Positions 15,340 through 22,370 of a stretch of DNA of 35,397 nucleotides are shown here, piece after piece. Under the pieces are notes generated by a model. The model was not told the origin of the DNA. It saw only the letters and a program-made list of their open reading frames with translations, and did not search any database. Origin of the DNA: Gaiellasilicea sp963745775 (GTDB taxonomy: Bacteria; Actinomycetota; Thermoleophilia; Gaiellales; Gaiellaceae); contig CAVUYY010000003.1 in NCBI GenBank assembly GCA_963745775.1, positions 1-35,397 on the forward strand, given 5' to 3'. Numbering within the stretch: position 1 is the stretch's first letter; each line of letters opens with the position of its first letter. The position numbers and the translations under genes were made by a program.

Positions 15340-16136
15340 GCGCACCGGCGGAGGTCGTGCTCCAGCTGAGTGGCGTCTCGATGGCGTTCGGCGGGCTCTC
15401 GGTGATCGATCGACTCGATCTCGAGGTCCGCCAGGGCGAGATCGTCAGCGTGATCGGCCCGAACGGCGCCGGCAAGACGACGCTCTTCAACCTCGTCACC
15501 GGCATCTACGAGCCGACGCACGGCGACATCAGGTTCGAGGGGCAGAGCATCGTGGGGCTCGAGCCGCACCAGATCACGAGGCGCGGGATCGCGCGTACGT
15601 TCCAGACGCTGCGGCTCTTCCTGAACATGAGCGTGCGCGAGAACGTGATGGCGGCGGCCTACGGGCACACGAAGGCAGGCGTCTTCCGCGCGATGCTGCG
15701 GACGCCCGGCCAGCGACGCGAGGAGCGCGAGATCCGCGAGCTCGCCGAGCGACGGCTGGCGTTCTTCGGCGAGCGGCTGATGGGCTACCGCTGGGATCAG
15801 CCGGCGTACAGCCTCTCGTACGCGAACCGCCGCCGGCTCGAGATCGCGCGGGCAACCGCGACGAACCCGCGGTTGCTCCTGCTCGACGAGCCCGCGGCCG
15901 GGATGAACCCCGTCGAGACGCACGAGATCACCGACCTGATCGGCAAGCTGCGGACGGACGGCGGCTACACGATCCTCGTGATCGAGCACGACATGCACGT
16001 CGTCGAGGGGATCTCCGACCGGGTGATCGCGCTCGACCACGGGGTCAAGATCGCGGAAGGGTCGTTCGGCGAGGTCGCGACCGATCCCCGCGTCGTCGAG
16101 GCGTATCTCGGGACGAAGGCGGCGGAGCGGAAATGA
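15336..16136 (+). CDS. livG: branched-chain amino acid-type ABC importer ATPase LivG
   Basis: The product has 266 residues, with ATG overlapping the livM stop (ATGA). Walker A is GPNGAGKTT (41-49), the Q-loop is RTFQ (Q90), Walker B is LLLLDEPAAGMNP and the switch His is in VIEHDMHVV. The signature reads LSYANRRRLEIARA (160-173), where the E. coli protein has a Gly-containing AYGDQRRLEIAR. The C-loop Gly and following Gln are thus replaced, a lineage variant or a functional change. The rest of the protein is canonical. It would work as a heterodimer with LivF. Confidence 0.94.
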   Translation: MSAPAEVVLQLSGVSMAFGGLSVIDRLDLEVRQGEIVSVIGPNGAGKTTLFNLVTGIYEPTHGDIRFEGQSIVGLEPHQITRRGIARTFQTLRLFLNMSVRENVMAAAYGHTKAGVFRAMLRTPGQRREEREIRELAERRLAFFGERLMGYRWDQPAYSLSYANRRRLEIARATATNPRLLLLDEPAAGMNPVETHEITDLIGKLRTDGGYTILVIEHDMHVVEGISDRVIALDHGVKIAEGSFGEVATDPRVVEAYLGTKAAERK

Positions 16137-16858
16137 CCGAAGCCGCGGCGCCTCTCCTGAAGCTGTCCGGGATCAACACGTTCTACGGCCTGATCCACAT
16201 CCTCCAGGACGTCGAGCTCGAGGTCGGTGAGGGCGAGCTCGTTTCGCTGCTCGGCGGGAACGCCTCCGGGAAGTCGACGACGCTGAAGACGATCCTCGGA
16301 ATCGTCCGGCCGCACACGGGCACAGTGTCTTTTGGCGGCGAGAACGTGACGGGGCGCTCGACGAGCCATCGGATCGCGCGTGGGATGGCGATCGTGCCCG
16401 AGAACCGGCGGCTCTTCGGCCCCATGACGGTGCTCGAGAATCTCGAGCTCGGCGCGTATCTGAACCGCGACGGCAAGGGCCGGAAGGACGACTTCGAGCG
16501 CGTCTACTCGCTCTTCCCGCTCGTCTACGAGCGGCGCTCGCAGCTCGCCGGGACGCTCTCGGGCGGCGAGCAGCAGATGGTCGCGATGGGCCGCGCGCTG
16601 ATGAGCCATCCGAAGCTCCTCCTGATGGACGAGCCGTCGATGGGGCTCGCGCCGGTGCTCGTCGAGCGGAGCTTCGAGATCATCCAGCAGGTGCACGAGG
16701 CAGGCGTCGCGATGCTCGTCGTCGAGCAGAACGCGAACATGGCGCTCTCGATCGCCGACCGCGGCTACGTCCTCTCGACGGGCCGCGTCGTCCTCCAGGG
16801 CAAGGCGAGCGACCTGCTCGAGGACGAGGATCTGAGGAAGGCCTACCTTGGCCGTTAG
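16133..16858 (+). CDS. livF: branched-chain amino acid-type ABC importer ATPase LivF
   Basis: The product has 241 residues, with ATG overlapping the livG stop (ATGA). Walker A is GGNASGKST (41-49), with N-A-S where LivF usually has N-G-A. The remaining motifs are canonical: VPENRRLFGPMTVLENL, the signature TLSGGEQQMVAMGRAL, Walker B LLLMDEPSMGLAP and switch VVEQNANMAL. The end overlaps the next gene by 11 bases, which ties the PLP enzyme to the importer operon. Confidence 0.94.
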   Translation: MTEAAAPLLKLSGINTFYGLIHILQDVELEVGEGELVSLLGGNASGKSTTLKTILGIVRPHTGTVSFGGENVTGRSTSHRIARGMAIVPENRRLFGPMTVLENLELGAYLNRDGKGRKDDFERVYSLFPLVYERRSQLAGTLSGGEQQMVAMGRALMSHPKLLLMDEPSMGLAPVLVERSFEIIQQVHEAGVAMLVVEQNANMALSIADRGYVLSTGRVVLQGKASDLLEDEDLRKAYLGR

Positions 16859-18002
16859 GGACACCCCCGACACAGGCACGGACGCAGAGACGAGGCTGGT
16901 CGGCGAGGCGATTCGCGGGCGTTTTCCGGTCTTCGAGCGCAAGGTCTACGTCAACTCGTGCTCGCAGGGGGCGCTGTCCGACGCGGTCCGCGGCGCGTAC
17001 GAGGAGTACCTCGCCGGCTGGGACGAGAACGGCGCCGAGTGGGGGCACTGGGTCGAGCGCGCCGAGACCGCCCGAGCCGCGTTCGCCGCCCTCCTCGGCG
17101 CCCAAGCGGACGACGTCGCGATCCAGACGTCGGTCTCTGCCGCAGTCAGCGCGCTCGTCTCGGCGCTCGACCTCTCGGGAGCGCGGAACCGGATCGTGAT
17201 CTCGGAGAACGAGTTCCCGACGATCGGGCAAATCGCGCACGCGCAGGAGCTCCGCGGCGCCGAGGTCGTCCAGGTCGCGCCCGAGCCCGAGGCGTACGAG
17301 GAGGCGATCGACGAGCGGACGGCGCTCGTCTGCTCGACCCTCGTCTCCTACCGCACGGGCGCCGTCCACGACGTCGAGGCGATCTATGGGATCGCGCGGG
17401 GTCACGGTGCGCTGATGCTCGTGGACGGCTACCAGGGGATCGGCGCGATCCCGGTCGACGCGGCGGCGGCGGGGGACGTCGTCGTCGGCGGCACCGTCAA
17501 GTACCTGCTCGCCTCCGCCGGGCTCGGGTTCATGGCCTGCCGTCCCGGACTCGTGCAGGAGCTCTTCCCGACGCAGACGGGCTGGTTCGCCGACGAGGAC
17601 ATCTTCGAGATGCAGATCGAGCGCTACCGGCCGCACCCGAGCGCGCGCCGCTTCGACGCGGGGACGCCGCCGGTGCCGAACATCTACGCCGGGGTCGCCG
17701 GTGTGGGGCTGATCGCAGAGACCGGGGTGCCGGCGATCGCCGAGCACGTCCGGGGGCTCGTCGAGCGCCTCCTCGCCGGCCTCGAGGAGCTCGGCGCGAG
17801 CACGGCCGCGCCGCCACGCGGCCCGCTCGTCTGCGTCCGTTCGATCGATCCGCCCGCGCTCGTCGACGCGCTCGCAGCGGACGACATCGTCGTCTCCGAG
17901 CGCGACTCGAGCCTGCGCGTCTCGCTTCATCTCTACAACACGGCGGACGACGTGGATGCCGTGCTCGCCGCGCTTGCGCGGCACCGCGCCCTCTTGGCCT
18001 GA
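16848..18002 (+). CDS. class V aminotransferase-fold PLP enzyme
   Basis: The product has 384 residues with the NifS/class V layout: a substrate-loop region VNSCSQG (36-41), phosphate-binding TSVSAAVS (94-101), D193 and Q196 in VDGYQGIG, and the Schiff-base Lys K218 in GGTVKYLLAS. No cysteine desulfurase active-site loop is obvious, so an aminotransferase, lyase or epimerase is more likely than NifS. The start is TTG 16848, inside livF; there is no better start until well into the fold. Its overlap with livF suggests that it acts on the amino compound imported by the ABC system. Substrate unknown. Confidence 0.85.
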   Translation: MAVRDTPDTGTDAETRLVGEAIRGRFPVFERKVYVNSCSQGALSDAVRGAYEEYLAGWDENGAEWGHWVERAETARAAFAALLGAQADDVAIQTSVSAAVSALVSALDLSGARNRIVISENEFPTIGQIAHAQELRGAEVVQVAPEPEAYEEAIDERTALVCSTLVSYRTGAVHDVEAIYGIARGHGALMLVDGYQGIGAIPVDAAAAGDVVVGGTVKYLLASAGLGFMACRPGLVQELFPTQTGWFADEDIFEMQIERYRPHPSARRFDAGTPPVPNIYAGVAGVGLIAETGVPAIAEHVRGLVERLLAGLEELGASTAAPPRGPLVCVRSIDPPALVDALAADDIVVSERDSSLRVSLHLYNTADDVDAVLAALARHRALLA

Positions 18003-18013
18003 TCTGGGCTGGC

Positions 18014-18610
18014 TTAGTCGCGTGCCGGATCGCCGGCGGGCAGCACGTCGACCGCCCACTCGCGACGCTTCCATTCCGGGACAGGCGGCTCGGAGCCGGC
18101 CCGAGGCACGAAGCGGGAGCGCTCGACGAGCTCGAGCTTGTGGATGTAGCGCGGGCAGTTCGGGAAGACGTGCGTCGCGACGACGCGGACGACGCACTGC
18201 GCGCGCTCGTACTCGGCGAGCAGCGGATCGGACTCGTCGATCGACGCGAGGCCGCTCAGCCGCAGCCGCTTCTGCCCCTCGAAGTCGACGAACAGCAGGC
18301 CGACACTCGGGTTCCCCGAGAGATTCCCGAGCGACAGGAACATCCCGTTCCCGTCGTAGCTCGGGAACGCGAGCGTCCGCTCGTCGAGAACGCGGACGAA
18401 GCCGGGCTCGCCGCCCTTGTACGAGCACTGGAGGATCCCGTCCTCGCCGATGGTCGCGAGGAAGAACATGTCGCGCGCTTCGATGAAGGCGCGGTCGTCG
18501 GCGTCGATCGTCTCCCGGAGGTTCCGCTCCTCGAGCCGATCCGCCAGCCGGCGCGTGTCGAATCGATCCTGGAGCTCGCGCTGGTGCGGGCCGTAGAGAC
18601 TCATCCGCAC
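18014..18610 (-). CDS. pyridoxamine 5'-phosphate oxidase-like flavin protein
   Basis: The product has about 198 residues with the FMN-binding split-barrel: IEARDMFFLATIGEDG, FPSYDGNGMFLSLGN and SVGLLFVDF. It resembles PNPOx-family proteins of unknown substrate more than true PdxH. The C-terminal stretch VFPNCPRYIHKLE fits the same family. Three starts are possible: ATG 18616, GTG 18610 and ATG 18604. GGGAGG (18622-18617) touches the first and lies 6 bases from GTG 18610, which I chose. Only 13 bases separate it from the divergent lipoprotein gene. Confidence 0.85.
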   Translation of the reverse strand: MRMSLYGPHQRELQDRFDTRRLADRLEERNLRETIDADDRAFIEARDMFFLATIGEDGILQCSYKGGEPGFVRVLDERTLAFPSYDGNGMFLSLGNLSGNPSVGLLFVDFEGQKRLRLSGLASIDESDPLLAEYERAQCVVRVVATHVFPNCPRYIHKLELVERSRFVPRAGSEPPVPEWKRREWAVDVLPAGDPARD

Positions 18611-18623
18611 GATCATCCTCCCG

Positions 18624-19307
18624 ATGCGCCTTTCCGTCCATGTCTACGTCCTGCTCGCACTGCTGGCCGCCGGTTGCGGCCGGGAGGACGGAGGTAAGGT
18701 CGCGACCGTGAACGCCGAGGGAGAGATCGTCGTTGCCGCGCTCGGGGACTCGATCAATGCAGGGTCGCCGGCCTGGGATCCGGATCCCGCGGTGCGTGAG
18801 CAGATCGGCGCGGCCCTCGATCCGCAGAGCCAGTGGGAGTACTGGGCGTCACAGGCCGATCCCCGCCTCCGCTTCCGCAACTGCGGCGTCTACGGTGAGC
18901 GCACCGACCAGATCGCGGCCCGGCTCGAGGAGTGCGCGGAGGGCGCGGACGTGCTCGTCGTCCAGGGCGGGATCAACGACATCGCCCAGGAGCGGGACGT
19001 CGAGCGGGCGGCGGAGAATCTCCGCGCGATGGTGCGCCGAGGCAAGGCGCTCGGGCTCCGGGTCACGATCGCGAACGTGCTCCCATGGAACCGCGGGTGG
19101 CCGGGCGCGGTCGAGCCGATCAACCGGCTCAACGAGCTGATCGAGGAGCTCGCGCGCGAGGAGAACGTGCCGGTCCTACCCTTCTATGCGACGCTCGAGC
19201 GGGAGGCGGCAGACGGCCGGATGAACGAGTCGTGGACCTCCGACGGCGATCATCCGTCGGTCGAGGGCTACCGCCGGCTCGGCGAGCTCGCGTTCCGGCT
19301 GCCGTGA
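18624..19307 (+). CDS. SGNH/GDSL-family esterase, predicted lipoprotein
   Basis: The product has 227 residues. A lipoprotein signal (MRLSVHVYVLLALLAAGC, Cys18) is followed by an SGNH hydrolase: block I AALGDSINAG, block II NCGVYGE, block III QGGINDIAQ and block V SDGDHPSVEGY with the catalytic Asp-His. It is exported and lipid-anchored, and probably cleaves an ester or acetyl group at the cell surface; the substrate is unknown. GTG of the next gene overlaps its TGA (GTGA), so the two are probably translated together. Confidence 0.9.
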   Translation: MRLSVHVYVLLALLAAGCGREDGGKVATVNAEGEIVVAALGDSINAGSPAWDPDPAVREQIGAALDPQSQWEYWASQADPRLRFRNCGVYGERTDQIAARLEECAEGADVLVVQGGINDIAQERDVERAAENLRAMVRRGKALGLRVTIANVLPWNRGWPGAVEPINRLNELIEELAREENVPVLPFYATLEREAADGRMNESWTSDGDHPSVEGYRRLGELAFRLP

Positions 19308-20155
19308 GCGCCTTCGGCGCGCAGTCGATGACGGGCGCGCTGAAGCGGGTGCTCGTGCGCCCGCCGCTGCCCGACGACGCCGCCGCCTGGCGCGACTACG
19401 GCTGGCGCGCGGAGCCCGATCCGGTGGCGGCGGCGCGCGAGCACGAGTCGTTCTGCCTCCTGCTCGAGGAGGCGGGCGCCGAGGTCGTCGTCTCGCTCCA
19501 CGATGCCGGCAACCCGGACTCGATCTACGTCTACGACCCGGTGTTGGTCGGGAACGAGGGAGTCGTCGGTCTGCGGCCGGGCAAGGAGGGGCGGCGGCGC
19601 GAGCCGGACGCCGTGGCGACGGCGCTCCGCGACGCCGGCATTCCCGTGGCGCACGAGATCGCAGAGCCGGCGATCGCCGAGGGCGGCGACACGGTCTGGC
19701 TCGACGAGCGAACGCTTCTCGTCGGCCACGGCTACCGGACGAACGGCGCCGGGATAGCCGCCCTCGAGGCCGCCTTCCCGGGCGTCGAGGTGATCCGGTT
19801 CGACCTGCCGCACTGGAACGGCGCCGGCGAGGTGATGCACCTGATGTCGCTCGTCTCGCTGCTCGCCGCCGATCTCGCGCTCGTCTACCCGCGGCTCGCC
19901 CCGGTCCGGCTCCTGGAGCTGCTCGCGGAGCGTGGGATCCGGACGGTCGAGGTTCCCGACGCGGAGTTCGACACGCTGGGCTCGAACGTGCTCGCGCTCG
20001 GCCCGCGCAGGGCGCTGGCGCTCGAGGGGAACGACGAGACGCGGCGGCGGCTCGAGAAGGCCGGTGTCGACATCGTCACCTACCGCGGCGAGGAGATCTC
20101 ACGCAAGGGCGACGGCGGCCCGACCTGCCTGACCCGGCCGATCCTCCGCGACTAG
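19304..20155 (+). CDS. dimethylarginine dimethylaminohydrolase (DDAH)-type guanidino-modifying enzyme
   Basis: The product has 283 residues of the amidinotransferase/deiminase superfamily. The catalytic set is visible: acid in IAEGGDTVW (126-132), His179 in GEVMHLMSL and Cys275 in GGPTCLTRP near the C-terminus. DDAH and related enzymes hydrolyse methylated arginines or other guanidino compounds to citrulline or ureido products. NPDSIYVYDP (70-79) is the usual early substrate-loop region. The GTG 19304 start overlaps the SGNH stop; ATG 19328 is an alternative. The stop overlaps the stop of the convergent VOC gene within CTAG. Confidence 0.88.
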   Translation: MSAFGAQSMTGALKRVLVRPPLPDDAAAWRDYGWRAEPDPVAAAREHESFCLLLEEAGAEVVVSLHDAGNPDSIYVYDPVLVGNEGVVGLRPGKEGRRREPDAVATALRDAGIPVAHEIAEPAIAEGGDTVWLDERTLLVGHGYRTNGAGIAALEAAFPGVEVIRFDLPHWNGAGEVMHLMSLVSLLAADLALVYPRLAPVRLLELLAERGIRTVEVPDAEFDTLGSNVLALGPRRALALEGNDETRRRLEKAGVDIVTYRGEEISRKGDGGPTCLTRPILRD

Positions 20156-20562
20156 CCGTGGCCGACCTCCTGGACGAGCCAGGCGTTCCCGTCAGGATCG
20201 TTGAAGGTGAGGAACGTGCCGTAGTCCTCGCGTCCGGGATGGACGCCGTCCGTTCTGCCCTCTGCGCCGAAATGGAACGGCTCGCTGATCTCGACACCGC
20301 GCTCCACGAGCTCGGCTCGCGCGGCCTCGATGTCGGCGACGACGAGGTGCAGGCCCTTCGTCGAGCCGGGCTCCGCTTGACCGATCCCCACCCCGATCGC
20401 AATCGAGCAGGCCGAGCCCGGGGGTGTGAGCTGCACGACGCGAATCGCGTCGGTTGGGCTCACGTCGACGTCGAGGGCGAAGCCCACTCGGTCGAGATAG
20501 AACGCCTTTGCGCGATCCACGTCGGTCACGGGCACGATCACGAGCTCGAGCTTCCAGTCCAC
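20152..20562 (-). CDS. VOC superfamily (glyoxalase/bleomycin-resistance fold) protein
   Basis: The product has 136 residues with the paired beta-alpha-beta-beta-beta modules of VOC proteins: VPVTDVDRAKAFYLDRVGF near the N-terminus and TFNDPDGNAWLVQEV at the C-terminus. Such proteins include dioxygenases, lyases and antibiotic-binding proteins, and the function here is unknown. The Shine-Dalgarno AAGGAGG (20575-20569) abuts ATG 20568 but is 6 bases from GTG 20562, so GTG is the better start. Confidence 0.88.
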   Translation of the reverse strand: MDWKLELVIVPVTDVDRAKAFYLDRVGFALDVDVSPTDAIRVVQLTPPGSACSIAIGVGIGQAEPGSTKGLHLVVADIEAARAELVERGVEISEPFHFGAEGRTDGVHPGREDYGTFLTFNDPDGNAWLVQEVGHG

Positions 20563-20604
20563 GATCATCCTCCTTGTTCGTTCACCCACTCCTAGCAGGA
20601 GCCG

Positions 20605-20610
20605 TAGAGT
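20605..20610 (+). promoter_or_regulatory. leaderless promoter of the ankyrin gene
   Basis: TAGAGT lies 6 bases before GTG 20617. TTCACC (20581-20586), 18 bases upstream, is a possible -35. No Shine-Dalgarno site is near. Confidence 0.55.
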
Positions 20611-20616
20611 CCGCGC

Positions 20617-21258
20617 GTGGATCTGTTCTCGCTGATCGAGGCCGGCGACGACGACGCGGTGCGCGAGCTCGTCGAGCGCGGGCCGCAGGCGGCCGAGGAG
20701 CGCGACGAGCACGGGGTCTCGGCGGTCCGGCGAGCCGTGTATGCGGGTCAGGACGGGATCGCGACGATCCTGCTCGACGCGAACCCAGCGCTCGACGTCT
20801 TCGACGCGGCGGCGGTGGGGCGGACGCGCGGGCTCGAGGCGCTCCTGGCCGGCGAGCCCGAGCTCGCGCTGGCGCGGGCCAGTGACGGCTTCACGGCGCT
20901 GCATCTCGCCGCGTACTTCGGTCAGGAGGACGCGGCTCGGCTCCTCCTCGAGCACGGGGCCGATGCGAACGCCGTCGCGCGGAACGCCGAGCTCGAGGTC
21001 GCGCCGCTGCACAGCGCAGCGGCCGGCGGCCACGGCTCGATCGTCGAGCTGCTCCTCGAGCACGGCGCCGACCCGAACGCCCGCCAGCGCGGCGGCTTCA
21101 CCCCGCTCCACGCGGCGGCACAGAACGGCGACCGCGAGAGCGTCGAGGCGCTGCTCGAGCACGGCGCGGACAAGACCGCGGCGACGGACGAGGGCAAGAA
21201 GGCCGCCGACATCGCGGCCGCTGCGGGCCACGACGACCTCGCCGAGCTGCTCGCCTAA
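20617..21258 (+). CDS. ankyrin-repeat protein
   Basis: The product has 213 residues made almost wholly of ankyrin repeats. Clear units include GFTALHLAAYFGQEDAARLL, APLHSAAAGGHGSIVELLL and GFTPLHAAAQNGDRESVEAL, each ending in a LLEHGAD turn; weaker units precede them. There is no signal peptide and no membrane segment, so it is probably cytoplasmic and binds a protein partner. The start GTG 20617 is supported by a leaderless box. The TAA stop interlocks with the stop of the convergent dinB. Confidence 0.9.
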   Translation: MDLFSLIEAGDDDAVRELVERGPQAAEERDEHGVSAVRRAVYAGQDGIATILLDANPALDVFDAAAVGRTRGLEALLAGEPELALARASDGFTALHLAAYFGQEDAARLLLEHGADANAVARNAELEVAPLHSAAAGGHGSIVELLLEHGADPNARQRGGFTPLHAAAQNGDRESVEALLEHGADKTAATDEGKKAADIAAAAGHDDLAELLA

Positions 21259-22319
21259 CCGGTTTCCTCGAGCGTGAGCTGGCGGTGGCCGCTGAGGCCC
21301 GAGACGCCGACGCCCACCAGCCGCAGCGCGCCGGGGCGGTCGCGGAGGCCGCGGTCGAGAAGCGAGCAGGCGAGCTCGCCGATCCGCGTCGCGTCGTCGA
21401 TCCCGACGGGGAGGCTCGTCGAGCGGCTGCGGATCGAGAAGTCGGCGTAGCGGAGCTTCGTCGTCACCGTCCGCGCGGAAAGGCCGTCGCGCTCCAGGTA
21501 GCCGGCGACCTCGAGTGCCATCCGACGCAGCTCGGCGTGGAGGGGCTCGCGCTCGTGCAGGTCGCGCTCGAACGTCTCCTCGACCGAGATCGAGATCCGC
21601 TCGCTCGTCAGCTCGAGCCCGCGCGGATCGATCCCGAGCGCGCGGTCGCGCAGCAGCCGGCCGACCTGACCGGGGAGGATCGCGCGCAGGTCGAGATCCG
21701 AGAGCGCGCCGAGCCCGCCGATCGTGGCGATTCCGGCGGCGCCCAGCCGCTCTTCCGCCCGCGGGCCGACGCCGGGCAGGACGCGCACCGGGAACGGCGC
21801 GAGGAACGCCGCCTCGGTCCCGGCCGGAACGACGGTGATCCCGCCGGGCTTGCGGCGGTCGGACGCCACCTTTGCGACGACCTTCGTCGGCGCGACGCCG
21901 AGCGAGCACGAGAGGCTCGTCGCCGCGCGCACCGACGTCCGCACCGCCTCCGCTAGCGAGCGCGCACGGCCGAAGTCCGCTGCCAGCGGCGTCAGGTCGA
22001 GATAGCCCTCGTCGAGCCCCGTCCGCTCGACCACGGGCACCACCTCGCGGATCGCCGTCCACACCTCGGCCGAGTACTCGCGGTAGAGGGTGTGGCGCGG
22101 TCGCACGAACACGGCCTCAGGGCAGCGCCGCAGCGCCTCGGCGCAGCTCATCGCCGAGTGGATCCCGAACCGGCGCGCGACGTAGTTCGCGGTCGCCACG
22201 ACGCCGCGACTGCGTGGATCGCCGCCGACGACGAGCGGCCGACGCCGGAGCTCCGGATTCTCGAGCTCCTCGACCGCCGCGAAGAAGGCGTCGAGATCGA
22301 GGTGGGCGACGATCGGCAT
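21255..22319 (-). CDS. dinB: DNA polymerase IV (Y-family, translesion synthesis)
   Basis: The product has 354 residues with the Y-family catalytic acids: D8 in HLDLDAFFAAVE, and D103-E104 in GLDEGYLDLT. Finger and thumb motifs SLGVAPTKVVAKVASD and LPGVGPRAEERL are present, with a little-finger domain to about 350. A beta-clamp-binding motif may be the C-terminal RQLTLEE. ATG 22319 is preceded by TAGCCT at 7 bases, so the message is probably leaderless. I saw no LexA box upstream. Confidence 0.95.
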   Translation of the reverse strand: MPIVAHLDLDAFFAAVEELENPELRRRPLVVGGDPRSRGVVATANYVARRFGIHSAMSCAEALRRCPEAVFVRPRHTLYREYSAEVWTAIREVVPVVERTGLDEGYLDLTPLAADFGRARSLAEAVRTSVRAATSLSCSLGVAPTKVVAKVASDRRKPGGITVVPAGTEAAFLAPFPVRVLPGVGPRAEERLGAAGIATIGGLGALSDLDLRAILPGQVGRLLRDRALGIDPRGLELTSERISISVEETFERDLHEREPLHAELRRMALEVAGYLERDGLSARTVTTKLRYADFSIRSRSTSLPVGIDDATRIGELACSLLDRGLRDRPGALRLVGVGVSGLSGHRQLTLEETG

Positions 22320-22326
22320 CGTCCGA

Positions 22327-22332
22327 AGGCTA
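22327..22332 (-). promoter_or_regulatory. leaderless -10 box of dinB
   Basis: The minus strand reads TAGCCT, then 7 bases, then ATG 22319. No Shine-Dalgarno sequence. Confidence 0.5.
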
Positions 22333-22370
22333 CGCCGCGCATCCGACCTCGCTTGCCCGACCACGATTGA

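Noticed and set aside
13753..15345. Minus-strand open frame of about 530 codons across livM
   Set aside because: Antisense shadow of the livM membrane gene. Rich in Asp, Glu, Arg and Gln, with no family features.
16848..18002. Assignment of the PLP enzyme as cysteine desulfurase
   Set aside because: No conserved catalytic Cys loop is visible and no Fe-S assembly genes are nearby; context points to the importer.
21200..22340. Mobile element or SOS island around dinB
   Set aside because: No transposase, terminal repeats or LexA box; base and codon use match the neighbours.
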